A DNA stretch of 64,000 bases from JAQGMV01 sp035626595 (lineage in GTDB: Bacteria; Pseudomonadota; Gammaproteobacteria; Burkholderiales; SG8-41): NCBI GenBank assembly GCA_035626595.1, contig DASPNJ010000032.1:39096-103095 (forward strand), given 5' to 3'. The notes under the pieces are model-generated. The model ran no database searches, was not told where the DNA came from, and was given only the letters and a program-made list of their open reading frames with translations. Shown here in pieces: positions 26,935-34,705 of the stretch (position 1 is the stretch's first letter; each line of letters begins with the position of its first letter). The translations under genes were made by a program, and so were the position numbers.

Positions 26935-28580
26935 GCACGATCCTCACGCTCCACGACCCGCAGGTCGCGCGTCGCTACTACGCCGAAGGCCACTGGCGCG
27001 ACGACACGCTGTACACGCTGCTGCGCACGCATGCCGCGACGCGCGGCGACGCTTTCGCGCTGAGGGATGGCACGCGGCGATTGACGTGGAACGCCCTGGC
27101 GCGCTGGGTGGATGCCGCCGCGGCGACGCTTCATGAGGCGGGGCTCAAACGCGGGCAGCGCGTGTGCGTGTGGCTCCCCAACTGCGTCGAAGCGGTCGTG
27201 GTGCTGCTTGCGTGCTCGCGCAACGGCTACGTCTGCAATCCGTCGCTGCATCAGAACTACACGGTCTCCGACGTGGCACAGCTCATGGAGCGCATCCAGG
27301 CGGCGGCGCTCTTCGCGCGTCCCGGTTACGGCGCGGATGCGCACAAGAGCGATATCTTCGCGGCCGCGCGGGCGCTGCCGTCGGTCAAGCGCGTGTACTG
27401 CGTCGGCGACGGGCCCGACGGCGTGGTGCCTTTTCCTGCGCCCGATGGCGATGCCGCGAGCGCGCCGCCGGTCGATACCAACGCGGACAAGATCGTGTAC
27501 CTCGCGTTCACGTCCGGCACCACGGGCCTGCCGAAGGGCGTGCTGCACTCGGACAACACGCTGCTCGCGAACGGCCGCGCGATGGTGTACGACTGGGGGC
27601 ACGACGCGCGCACGGTGCTGTACACGCACAGCCCGCTGTCGCACCACATCGCCACCGTCGCGCTCGAGCAGAGCCTCACCGCCGGCTGCGAGCTGGTGCT
27701 GAACGATCTCGCGTCCGGGATGAAGCCGCTCGACTGGATCGTGGAGACCGGCGCCACGTACGTGATGGGAGTGCCGACGCACGCCGTGGACATCCTCGCC
27801 GACCTGAAGCGCCGCGGCATGGCGCGGCTGGGGCGGGTCAATCTCTTCTATATGGCGGGTTCGATCATCCCGCCGGAGACCGCGCGCGCATTCCTCGATC
27901 TCGGCATCAAGCCGCAGAACATCTACGGCATGAGCGAGAACGGCTCGCACCAGTACACGATGCCCGACGACGACGTGGAGACGATCACCTCGACGTGCGG
28001 CCGCGCGTGCCGCGGCTACGAGACGCGGCTGTGGGACGCGGATAATCCCGATATTCCCGCCGCGCCCGGGGCGGTCGGCGAGATCGGCACGCGCGGCGCG
28101 CTGCTCATGCTCGGCTATTTCAATAACCAGATCGCGACCGAGAATTCGTTCAACGCGAGCGGCTGGTTCATGAGCGGCGACCTCGGGCGCATGGACTCGC
28201 GCGGCAACCTCCAGATCGTCGGCCGCAAGAAGGACCTCATCATCCGCGGCGGCCACAACATCTACCCGGCGCACATCGAGAACCTCGCGGTCCAGCACCC
28301 CGCTGTGATGAAGGCCGCGGCGTTTCCCGTGAGCGATCCGCGGCTGGGCGAGCGCGTCTGTCTCGCGGTCGTGACGCGCGACGGCGCGAGCGTCCAGGGC
28401 ATGGAGGTTCTGCGGCATCTGCACGCGATCGGCCTGTCAAAGTACGACATGCCGGAATTTTTCATCGCGCTGGACGCGTTCCCGCTGACCGCGAGCGGCA
28501 AGATCCTGAAACGCGAGCTCGTGGAATGGACGAAGAGCGGCCGTATCCACCCCGAGCCGATCCGCTGGACGGGAGAGTAA
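26931..28580 (+). CDS. AMP-dependent acyl-CoA ligase, possible cyclohexanecarboxylate-CoA ligase type
   Basis: Starting at TTG, which overlaps the previous stop (TTGA), the protein has 549 residues. The phosphate-binding loop LAFTSGTTGLPKGVLHSD is at about 189-206. The middle motif is NIYGMSENGSHQYTMPDDD. The C-terminal hinge and lysine are GRKKDLIIRGGHNIYPAHIE and GKILKREL. It adenylates a carboxylic acid and transfers it to CoA. A much longer in-frame extension back to 25941 lies inside two other genes and is rejected. Position next to a BadI-like enzyme suggests an alicyclic carboxylic acid, as for AliA of Rhodopseudomonas; exact specificity is not readable. Confidence 0.88.
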   Translation: MSTILTLHDPQVARRYYAEGHWRDDTLYTLLRTHAATRGDAFALRDGTRRLTWNALARWVDAAAATLHEAGLKRGQRVCVWLPNCVEAVVVLLACSRNGYVCNPSLHQNYTVSDVAQLMERIQAAALFARPGYGADAHKSDIFAAARALPSVKRVYCVGDGPDGVVPFPAPDGDAASAPPVDTNADKIVYLAFTSGTTGLPKGVLHSDNTLLANGRAMVYDWGHDARTVLYTHSPLSHHIATVALEQSLTAGCELVLNDLASGMKPLDWIVETGATYVMGVPTHAVDILADLKRRGMARLGRVNLFYMAGSIIPPETARAFLDLGIKPQNIYGMSENGSHQYTMPDDDVETITSTCGRACRGYETRLWDADNPDIPAAPGAVGEIGTRGALLMLGYFNNQIATENSFNASGWFMSGDLGRMDSRGNLQIVGRKKDLIIRGGHNIYPAHIENLAVQHPAVMKAAAFPVSDPRLGERVCLAVVTRDGASVQGMEVLRHLHAIGLSKYDMPEFFIALDAFPLTASGKILKRELVEWTKSGRIHPEPIRWTGE

Positions 28581-28605
28581 AGCATTGTCATTCCGGCGTA
28601 GTCGT

Positions 28606-28722
28606 ACTGTGTCATCGCGAGGCGCCGGCGGCGCCGTGGCGATCTCGTGGCGCACGAAACGTTGTGCGACCGTGTCGGGATTGCGTCGGCGGAGCATTGG
28701 CTGCGCCTCGCAATGACACAGT
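28606..28722. repeat. MITE-like element with 20-bp terminal inverted repeats
   Basis: ACTGTGTCATCGCGAGGCGC at the left end and its complement at the right end match at 19 of 20 positions. The roughly 117-base element has no coding capacity. A related copy lies inverted at 37278-37388. It separates the CoA-ligase gene from the enoyl-CoA hydratase gene and so may break or modulate the operon. Confidence 0.7.
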
Positions 28723-28752
28723 AGTGGTAGGCGGGAATCCAGGATAACGAAC

Positions 28753-29520
28753 ATGACCATCGAACTGACACGCATCGACGAATTCGCATTGATTACGCTC
28801 AATCGGCCCGAAGCGCTGAACGCGCTCTCGTTCGGGTTGATCGACGAGCTCGGACGCGCGTTCGACGAGGCCGCCGCGACCGACGCGCGCGCGCTGCTGA
28901 TCACCGGCGCGGGGACCAAGGCGTTTTGCGCCGGCGCCGACATCAAGGAGCTAATGGGGCGCTCGCTCCAGGATCAGAAGCGCCGCACCGAGAGCGGCCA
29001 GGCGACGTTCGCGAAGCTCGAGCGGCTGCCGATGCCGTCGGTGGCGATCGTCAACGGTTACGCCTTCGGCGGCGGCCTCGAGCTCGCGCTCGCGTGCACG
29101 TTTCGCGTCGCGACCCGCAACGCGAAGCTGGGGCTGCCGGAGATCAAGCTGGGACTCATTCCCGGCTACGGCGGCACGCAGCGGCTGCCGCGCGCGGTCG
29201 GCGAAGCGCGCGCGATGGAAATGATCCTGACGGGACGCACCGTGGACGCCGAAGAGGCGCACCGCATCGGGCTCGTGCACCGGCTGGTCGACGGCGACGC
29301 GGTTGCCGCGGGCGTCGCCTACGCACGCGAGTTCTCGGGCTACAGCCTGCCGGTCCTCGGCTTCGCGCGCGAGGCGGTGAGCCGTGCGCTTGCGACGCCG
29401 CTCGCGGAGGGACTGAAGATCGAGACCGATCTCGCGACCCTTGCATTCCAGACACGGGATGCCGCCGAAGGCATGGCGGCGTTCGCCGCGAAGCGGAAAG
29501 CGCGTTTTGAAGACCAGTGA
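28753..29520 (+). CDS. Enoyl-CoA hydratase/isomerase (BadK-type candidate)
   Basis: A canonical crotonase of 255 residues. The oxyanion hole is GAGTKAFCAGADIKELMG, and both catalytic glutamates are present, in GYAFGGGLELALACTF and LGLPEIKLGLIPGYGGTQRL. It adds water to the double bond of a 2-enoyl-CoA, giving the 3-hydroxyacyl-CoA. In the proposed pathway it would hydrate cyclohex-1-ene-1-carboxyl-CoA, like BadK. A mitochondrial-type C-terminal helix closes the sequence. The stop codon lies in the first unit of a five-unit tandem repeat that leads into the SDR gene. Confidence 0.9.
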   Translation: MTIELTRIDEFALITLNRPEALNALSFGLIDELGRAFDEAAATDARALLITGAGTKAFCAGADIKELMGRSLQDQKRRTESGQATFAKLERLPMPSVAIVNGYAFGGGLELALACTFRVATRNAKLGLPEIKLGLIPGYGGTQRLPRAVGEARAMEMILTGRTVDAEEAHRIGLVHRLVDGDAVAAGVAYAREFSGYSLPVLGFAREAVSRALATPLAEGLKIETDLATLAFQTRDAAEGMAAFAAKRKARFEDQ

Positions 29521-29556
29521 CGCGGTGACACGGTGACGAAGTGACGCGGTGACGAT
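29517..29556. repeat. Five tandem 8-bp units (GTGACNNN)
   Basis: Units GTGACGCG, GTGACACG, GTGACGAA, GTGACGCG and GTGACGAT run without gaps. The first carries the hydratase stop codon and the last supplies the first two bases of the SDR start codon. Unit number could vary by slippage and would change the spacing, and possibly the reading-frame context, of the SDR start. Confidence 0.75.
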
Positions 29557-30289
29557 GCAAAAAACAATTGCGGTAACGGGTGCGAGCCGCGGCATCGGCG
29601 CGGGCATCGCGCTGGAGCTCGCGCGCCGCGGTTTTCGCGTGGCGTGTCTCACGCGCCGCGGCAACGGTCCCGAAACCGCGGTGCCGCCGGAGCTGCAGGA
29701 GCGCTTCGTCAATCACGCCTGCGACGTGGACGACGAGGCGAGCGTGCGCAAAGCGCTGGCGGCCATCGCGGAAGGCGGCGTGCTCCATGGTCTCGTCAAC
29801 AACGCCGGCATTCACGCCGACGCGCCGAGCCACGAGATGGACACCGCGACCTACGAGCGCGTGATGCGCACGAACGCGACGGCGGTATTCACGACCTCGC
29901 GCGAGGCCTACCGCTATCTGGCGGCCGCGGGCGGTGCGACGATCGTCAACATCGGCTCCTTCTTCGACAAGGTCGGGGTGAAGCGCAGCCTCGCGTACTG
30001 CACGTCGAAGGCGGCGGTCGCGGCGATCACGCGCTGCCTCGCGGTGGAATGGGCGTCGAAGGGCATACGCGTGGTGGACGTGGCACCCGGCTACATCATC
30101 ACGGATCTGAACCGGGGCTCGCTCGAAAGCGGACCCTTGCGCGAGTTCGTCGAAAAGCGCATTCCGGGCCGCAGACTGGGCACGGTGGACGACGTCGCGC
30201 GGCTCGTCGCCGCGATTTTCTCCGAGGACATACCCTTCCTCACCGGCGAGACGGTGTATCTCGACGGCGGACAGGGCATCGCGTTGTGA
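29555..30289 (+). CDS. Short-chain dehydrogenase/reductase (BadH-type candidate)
   Basis: A classical SDR: cofactor loop TGASRGIGAGIALEL at the start, DVDD for adenine, LVNNAGIHAD, catalytic Ser in IVNIGSFFDKVG, and catalytic Tyr-Lys in LAYCTSKAAVAAI. The C-terminus has DVAPGYIITDLNRG and VYLDGGQGIAL. ATG is chosen over a GTG two codons earlier because it leaves the Rossmann strand at the usual distance. It oxidises a secondary alcohol with NAD(P)+. Beside BadK- and BadI-like enzymes it could play the BadH role, converting 2-hydroxy- to 2-ketocyclohexanecarboxyl-CoA; this is inference. Confidence 0.88.
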   Translation: MQKTIAVTGASRGIGAGIALELARRGFRVACLTRRGNGPETAVPPELQERFVNHACDVDDEASVRKALAAIAEGGVLHGLVNNAGIHADAPSHEMDTATYERVMRTNATAVFTTSREAYRYLAAAGGATIVNIGSFFDKVGVKRSLAYCTSKAAVAAITRCLAVEWASKGIRVVDVAPGYIITDLNRGSLESGPLREFVEKRIPGRRLGTVDDVARLVAAIFSEDIPFLTGETVYLDGGQGIAL

Positions 30290-30326
30290 GTGGTGAGCGT
30301 TCAACGTCGAGTGTCGGGTGCGTGGC

Positions 30327-30351
30327 CGTAGGGTGCGCAGAATGCGCACCG
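30327..30351. repeat. Dispersed palindromic repeat CGTAGGGTGCG, copy 1
   Basis: CGTAGGGTGCGCAGAATGCG followed by CACCG; the GGTGCGC and GCGCACC arms pair. Four more copies are at 31550, 37400, 42194 and 60379. It lies 15 bases before the acyl-CoA dehydrogenase start. Confidence 0.75.
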
Positions 30352-30365
30352 CGCGCGGTGACGCC

Positions 30366-31538
30366 ATGAAGCTGTTCGAGCGGCTCGACGCCAGCGTCGC
30401 GTTCGCGGACGAGGAGCGCATGCTGATCGACAGCGTACGCACGCTGGCGCGCGACACGATCGCCCCGCGCGCCGCGGAGCACGACCGCACGGGTGAATTC
30501 CCGTGGGAGAACGTGCAGGCGATCAACGAGCTGGGGCTGAACACGATGTTCGTGCCCGAGGCTTACGGCGGGACGCCGCTCTCCTACGCCGCGTACCTCG
30601 AGTGCGTGCGCGAGATCTCGAAGGCCTGCGCGTCGACCGGCATCGTGTGGGCGACCAATTTCCACGCGATCAAGCCGCTCATCGATTTCGGCAGCGAGGA
30701 GCAGAAGCGGCGTCTGCTGCCGGTGATGACGCGCGGGGGGCTCGCTTCGCTCACGATCACCGAGCCAACCGCCGGATCCGACGCGACCGGCATGAAGACC
30801 GAGTTTCGCGCCGACGGCGATCACATCGTGGTGAACGGCGGCAAAACCTTCATCACGAACGGTGCGCATGCCGACCTCTACATGCTCTTCGGCAAGTGGA
30901 GCGGCATCGAGGACGCTCGCAAGGCGATCTCGGCGCTGATCGTGGAGAAGGGCGCGCCGGGGCTCGTGATCGGCCGCGAAGAGGACAAGATGGGCCTGCG
31001 CGCCTCCAGCACCGCCGCGCTCACGTTCGAGAGCTGCCGTGTGCCGCGCGCGAACCTGCTCGGCGAGCCCGGCGACGGCCTGAAGATCCTGCTCGCCTCG
31101 CTCAACAAGTCGCGCCCGAGCGTCGCCGCGCATGCGCTCGGCATCGCGCGGGCGGCGTTCGAAGACGCGGTGTACTACGTGAACGAGCGGCGGCAGTCGG
31201 GCAAGCGCATCGCGGAATTCCAGGCCATACAGTTCATGCTCGCGGACATGGCGGCCGAGCTCGCGCTCGCCGAAGCCTGGATGTGGCACGTCGCGCGCAT
31301 GGTGGACGCAGGCGCCGGCGACTTCGGAGTCGAAGCATCGATGCTCAAGCTGCGCGCCTCCGACACGGCCATGCGGATCGCGACCGACGCCGTGCAGCTC
31401 CACGGCGGCTACGGTTACATCAAGGACTATCGCGTCGAGCGCCTGATGCGCGACGCCAAGATCACGCAGATCTGGGAAGGCACCAACCAGATCCACCGGC
31501 AATTCATCGGCCGCAGCTTTCTCGTCAAGAACACATGA
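30366..31538 (+). CDS. Acyl-CoA dehydrogenase
   Basis: The 390-residue protein has the flavin and substrate signatures LASLTITEPTAGSDATGMKT, then GGKTFITNGAHADLY, LEVEL-type middle sheets and the C-terminal DAVQLHGGYGYIKDYRVERL. The catalytic base is the Glu in ITQIWEGTNQIHRQFIGR. It introduces a 2,3 double bond into an acyl-CoA and passes electrons to ETF. In the proposed alicyclic pathway it would act like AliB/BadJ on cyclohexanecarboxyl-CoA. The ATG at MKLFERLDASVAF is preferred; an in-frame extension is arginine-rich and lies in a repeat. Confidence 0.92.
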   Translation: MKLFERLDASVAFADEERMLIDSVRTLARDTIAPRAAEHDRTGEFPWENVQAINELGLNTMFVPEAYGGTPLSYAAYLECVREISKACASTGIVWATNFHAIKPLIDFGSEEQKRRLLPVMTRGGLASLTITEPTAGSDATGMKTEFRADGDHIVVNGGKTFITNGAHADLYMLFGKWSGIEDARKAISALIVEKGAPGLVIGREEDKMGLRASSTAALTFESCRVPRANLLGEPGDGLKILLASLNKSRPSVAAHALGIARAAFEDAVYYVNERRQSGKRIAEFQAIQFMLADMAAELALAEAWMWHVARMVDAGAGDFGVEASMLKLRASDTAMRIATDAVQLHGGYGYIKDYRVERLMRDAKITQIWEGTNQIHRQFIGRSFLVKNT

Positions 31539-31549
31539 GAATCGAGACG

Positions 31550-31574
31550 CGTAGGGTGCGCCAATGGCGCACCG
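31550..31574. repeat. Dispersed palindromic repeat CGTAGGGTGCG, copy 2
   Basis: CGTAGGGTGCGCCAATGGCG followed by CACCG. It contains an ATG in frame with the next gene, but that gene's better start is 18 bases later. Confidence 0.75.
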
Positions 31575-31581
31575 CGACAGC

Positions 31582-32454
31582 ATGAACATCAAAACCGTAG
31601 GCGTCGCCGGCAGCGGCACCATGGGCGCCGGCATCGCCATCGTCGCGGCGCGCGCGGGCTTCCGCACGATCGTGTTCGACACGCGCGCGGAGGCGCTCGA
31701 GCGCGCGCGCCGGCAGACCGAAGGCTTTTTCGCGAAATCGGTCCAGCGCGGCAAGCTCAAGGCGGAGCAGGTCGCCGGGATCCTCACCGGGCTTTCGGAA
31801 ACCACCGAGATCGAGGGCCTCTCCGCGTGCGACATCGTGATCGAGGCCGTGTTCGAGGACCTGAAGGTCAAGCACGCGCTGTTCGGCGCGCTGAACGAGG
31901 TTTGCCCGCCGCACACGATCTTCGCGTCGAACACGTCCACGCTGTCGATCACCGAAATCGCTGCGGGCTCCGGCCGCGACGATCGTTTCGTCGGCATGCA
32001 TTTCTGCCTGCCTGCGCAGCTCATGAAGCTCGTGGAGATGTCGCCGGGCATCCGGACGGACGAAGCGGCGTTCGATGCAGCGTGGGCGTTCTGCAAGGCC
32101 ATGGGGCAGATCCCGGTGAAGACCCAGGACAGCCCCGGGTTCATCCTCAATTACTTCCTGGTTCCATTCAACAACGACGCGATCCGCCTGGTCGAAGCGG
32201 GCGTCGCGGCGCCGGCCGACATCGACCGCGCGGTGAAGACCGGGCTCGGCTATCCGATGGGACCGCTCGAATTGCTCGATCTCGTCGGGCTCGACACGCA
32301 TCTCCTGGTCGCAGAAGCGCTCTACGCCTCCACCAACGAGCCGCGCGCCAAAGTGCCGGCGCTGGTGAGGCGCATGATCGCCGCCGGGCATCTCGGCCGC
32401 AAAACGGGCCAGGGCTTCTACAGTTATCGCGGTAACGCGATGTTCGGAGCGTAG
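31582..32454 (+). CDS. 3-hydroxyacyl-CoA dehydrogenase (one-domain type)
   Basis: The N-terminal Rossmann motif is VGVAGSGTMGAGIAIVAARA, followed by NTSTLSITEIA and the catalytic region FVGMHFCLPAQLMKLVEMSP (usually GLHFFNPVP, so the Asn-Pro turn is altered). SPGFILNYFLVPFNNDAIRL, GLGYPMGPLELLDLVGLD and GRKTGQGFYSY complete the C-terminal domain. It oxidises 3-hydroxyacyl-CoA with NAD+. At 290 residues it matches Hbd/PaaH-type enzymes. The downstream gene encodes what looks like the second C-terminal domain found fused in longer relatives. Start ATG 31582 avoids the upstream repeat. Confidence 0.9.
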   Translation: MNIKTVGVAGSGTMGAGIAIVAARAGFRTIVFDTRAEALERARRQTEGFFAKSVQRGKLKAEQVAGILTGLSETTEIEGLSACDIVIEAVFEDLKVKHALFGALNEVCPPHTIFASNTSTLSITEIAAGSGRDDRFVGMHFCLPAQLMKLVEMSPGIRTDEAAFDAAWAFCKAMGQIPVKTQDSPGFILNYFLVPFNNDAIRLVEAGVAAPADIDRAVKTGLGYPMGPLELLDLVGLDTHLLVAEALYASTNEPRAKVPALVRRMIAAGHLGRKTGQGFYSYRGNAMFGA

Positions 32455-32456
32455 TT

Positions 32457-32484
32457 CCCTCGCCCCCGCGGGGCAGAGGGTCAG
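32457..32484. repeat. Intergenic repeat of the CCCTCNCCC / GAGGGTCAGG type
   Basis: The bases CCCTCGCCCCCGCGGGGCAG and AGGGTCAGGTG form an imperfect hairpin. A related, inverted arrangement occurs at 34662-34695. It fills the gap between the dehydrogenase and the next gene. Confidence 0.5.
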
Positions 32485-32495
32485 GTGAGAGAAAA

Positions 32496-33143
32496 ATGCT
32501 TTACCAACTGACCGACACCGGAAAAAGCCGCTCCTTCCCCACGTCCCACGCGCTGCTGGAGAAAGCGGAGGCTGCGGGCGATGTCGTGGTGATCGTCGGC
32601 GAGAAAGTCGGGGCCGCGCTGCAGACGCTGACGGACCGCGAGAGCAAAGTCGCCGTCCTGATCGAGCTCGGCACCGAGCCGCTCGCGGTGCACACCGGCG
32701 AGCGCCGCGCAACCGAAGGCTCCAACCTCGTTGGCTTCTCGCGCTTTCGGCTGGGGTCCGCCGAGCCGAGCGCGCTCGTGGAGCTCGTGCGCCAGCCGCG
32801 CACCGACGAGCGCGCGATCGCCGCCGCGAAAGAGATCTTCGAGGCCGCGGGATTGCAGGTCGCGATCTGCGGCGATTTCGACGGACGCATCCTCGAGCGC
32901 CTCGTGCGGCCGTACTACAACGCCGCGCTGCGGCGGCTCGATGAAGGCCTTGCGAGTGCAGACGATCTCGACACGACGCTCAGGCTCGGGCTCGGATACC
33001 CCGAAGGCCCGATCGCGCTCCTCGAGCGCACCGGGCTCGAGCACCATTACGACGTCACGCAGGCGCTGTTCGAGGCGCTCGGCGATCCGGCTTACGCGCC
33101 GGCGCGCCGCGCACGCGTGGCAAAGCAGCGGTCGAAAGGCTGA
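32496..33143 (+). CDS. Stand-alone 3-hydroxyacyl-CoA dehydrogenase C-terminal-domain protein
   Basis: Residues 1-110 (MLYQLTDTGKSRSFPTSHAL, VVVIVGEKVGAALQ, VAVLIELGTEPLAV) form a degenerate Rossmann-like part without a GxGxxG motif. Residues 120-215 match the second C-terminal domain of long 3-hydroxyacyl-CoA dehydrogenases: GRILERLVRPYYNAALRRLD, EGLASADDLDTTLRLGLGYP and GPIALLERTGLEHHYDV. In PaaH-like enzymes of about 500 residues this domain is fused to the catalytic part. Here it follows the one-domain enzyme after 41 bases, so the two probably form a split enzyme. It is unlikely to be catalytic alone. Confidence 0.75.
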   Translation: MLYQLTDTGKSRSFPTSHALLEKAEAAGDVVVIVGEKVGAALQTLTDRESKVAVLIELGTEPLAVHTGERRATEGSNLVGFSRFRLGSAEPSALVELVRQPRTDERAIAAAKEIFEAAGLQVAICGDFDGRILERLVRPYYNAALRRLDEGLASADDLDTTLRLGLGYPEGPIALLERTGLEHHYDVTQALFEALGDPAYAPARRARVAKQRSKG

Positions 33144-33189
33144 CCGGAAGAGCGCGCCCGTTTCCCTCCCCAACACACAGGAGAACGCC

Positions 33190-33537
33190 ATGGCCGAGCA
33201 GGCCGAACCGAAAATTCAATACACCGACCGCCCGGAGCTCGACGAAACGTTCGTCGACTCGGTGCGGCAAGTGACCTTCGACGGCGCGACGATACGCGCC
33301 GAGCTGTGCGTGACGCGCGCCGAACAGACCGCCCGCGGCGCGGCGCTCTCGATGAGGCGATACCCCGCTGCGCGGCTCGTCATCCGTCCCGATGCTGCCG
33401 TCGATCTCTTCATTCGGCTGCAGCAGTTGATCGCGCACATGGAGAAGCAGGGCATCATCAAACGCCAGGAACCCGGCGTGCAGGCCGCCGCCCCCGGGGC
33501 CGAGGCGCTGCAGAAGCCGGTGGGCAAGCCGAATTGA
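33190..33537 (+). CDS. Hypothetical protein, 115 aa
   Basis: The ATG follows an ACAGGAGAAC ribosome site. The protein starts MAEQAEPKIQYTDRPELDET and has two strand-helix units: TFVDSVRQVTFDGATIRAEL with CVTRAEQ, and YPAARLVIRPDAAVDLFIRL with QQLIAHMEKQGII. The Ala-, Gly- and Pro-rich tail (QAAAPGAEALQKPVGKPN) looks disordered. It is cytosolic and reminiscent of small conserved proteins that accompany CoA-metabolic operons, but no family can be named. It lies seven bases ahead of a CoA-transferase. Confidence 0.6.
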   Translation: MAEQAEPKIQYTDRPELDETFVDSVRQVTFDGATIRAELCVTRAEQTARGAALSMRRYPAARLVIRPDAAVDLFIRLQQLIAHMEKQGIIKRQEPGVQAAAPGAEALQKPVGKPN

Positions 33538-33544
33538 AGGCGCG

Positions 33545-34669
33545 ATGGCCGTGAGCATGCAGCCGCTGAAGGGCGTGCGCGTGCTGGACTTCAGCACGCT
33601 CCTCCCGGGCCCGCTCGCGACGCTCGTCCTCGCCGAAGCCGGCGCCGAGGTGATCAAGATCGAGCGCCCCGGGCGCGGCGACGAGATGCGCTCCTACCGG
33701 CCGAAGTTCGGTGACGACAGCGTCAACTTCGCCCTGCTCAACCGCGGAAAGCGCAGTATCGCCATGGATCTCAAGGCGCCGGACGCGATGGCTAAGCTCA
33801 CGCCGCTCCTGCAGAGTGCGGACGTCGTGGTGGAACAGTTCCGGCCCGGCGTCATGGACCGGCTGGGGCTCGGCTACGATGACCTGCGCAGGATAAGCCC
33901 GCGCATCGTGTACTGCGCGATCACCGGTTACGGCCAGGCCGGACCGCGCGCCGACGTCGCAGCGCACGATCTCAACTATGTGGCCGAAGCCGGCATGCTC
34001 GCGCTGACCTGCGGCGCGGACGGCGCGCCGGTCGTCCCCTCCGCGCTGGTCGCCGACATCGCCGGCGGGACCTACCCGGCGGTCATCAATATCCTGCTCG
34101 CGCTGCGCGAGCGCGACCGTACGGGCCTCGGCTGCAAGCTCGACGTCGCGATGGCCGACAACCTCTTCACGATGCTCTACTGGGGCATCGGCAACGGCCT
34201 CGCCGCGGGCGCCTGGCCGAAGCCCGGCGCGGAGCTCGTGACCGGCGGCTCGCCGCGTTACAACGTCTATCGTACGAAAGACGATCGTTTTCTCGCGGCC
34301 GCGCCGCTCGAGCAGAAGTTCTGGGAGACCTTCTGCGAGCGGCTGGACGTACCCGCCGCATTGCGTGACGACTCTGTGGATGGCGCGGCCACGAAACAGG
34401 CGATCGCGAGTCGCGTGCGCGCGCGCACCGCGGCCGAGTTGCAGCAGTTGTTCAGCGGACACGACGTCTGCTGCACGATCGCGGTGACGCTTCAAGACGC
34501 GCTGCGCGACGAGCATTTCGTGAGCCGGGGGCTCTTCGCGCGAAGCTTGAGCGCGGCGGGCAAATCGATCCCGGCGCTGCCGGTGCCGGTTGCGGAACCG
34601 TTTCGGAGCGGCGAGCGCGATGCCGGCTATCCGGCTCTGGGTGAGGCGAATGATCTGCTTGCCCCCTGA
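33545..34669 (+). CDS. CaiB/BaiF-family CoA-transferase, alpha-methylacyl-CoA racemase-like
   Basis: The 374 residues begin with the family signature LKGVRVLDFSTLLPGPLATL, then EAGAEVIKIERPGRGDEMRS. The segments PRIVYCAITGYGQAGPRADV and AAHDLNYVAEAGML follow; the Asp in AHDLNY is the expected catalytic residue. The next motif is GLGCKLDVAMADNLFTML. The AHDLNY segment is closer to alpha-methylacyl-CoA racemases than to formyl-CoA or carnitine CoA-transferases. So it may epimerise a 2-substituted acyl-CoA or exchange CoA. The stop codon lies in a short intergenic repeat. Confidence 0.88.
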   Translation: MAVSMQPLKGVRVLDFSTLLPGPLATLVLAEAGAEVIKIERPGRGDEMRSYRPKFGDDSVNFALLNRGKRSIAMDLKAPDAMAKLTPLLQSADVVVEQFRPGVMDRLGLGYDDLRRISPRIVYCAITGYGQAGPRADVAAHDLNYVAEAGMLALTCGADGAPVVPSALVADIAGGTYPAVINILLALRERDRTGLGCKLDVAMADNLFTMLYWGIGNGLAAGAWPKPGAELVTGGSPRYNVYRTKDDRFLAAAPLEQKFWETFCERLDVPAALRDDSVDGAATKQAIASRVRARTAAELQQLFSGHDVCCTIAVTLQDALRDEHFVSRGLFARSLSAAGKSIPALPVPVAEPFRSGERDAGYPALGEANDLLAP

Positions 34670-34695
34670 CCCTCGGCCGGCTTGCGGGAGAGGGG
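34662..34695. repeat. Intergenic repeat of the CCCTGACCCTC type, inverted relative to 32457
   Basis: CCCCTGACCCTC followed by CGGCTTGCGGGAGAGGGG. The TGA inside it is the stop codon of the CoA-transferase. It resembles the common betaproteobacterial CCCTGACCCTCTCCCGC-type element. Confidence 0.5.
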
Positions 34696-34705
34696 ATCCT
34701 GCGTC

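Noticed and set aside
31564..31581. The ATG inside the CGTAGGGTGCG repeat as the start of the 3-hydroxyacyl-CoA dehydrogenase.
   Set aside because: The ATG 18 bases later places the GxGxxG motif at the usual distance, and the intervening codons come from the repeat.
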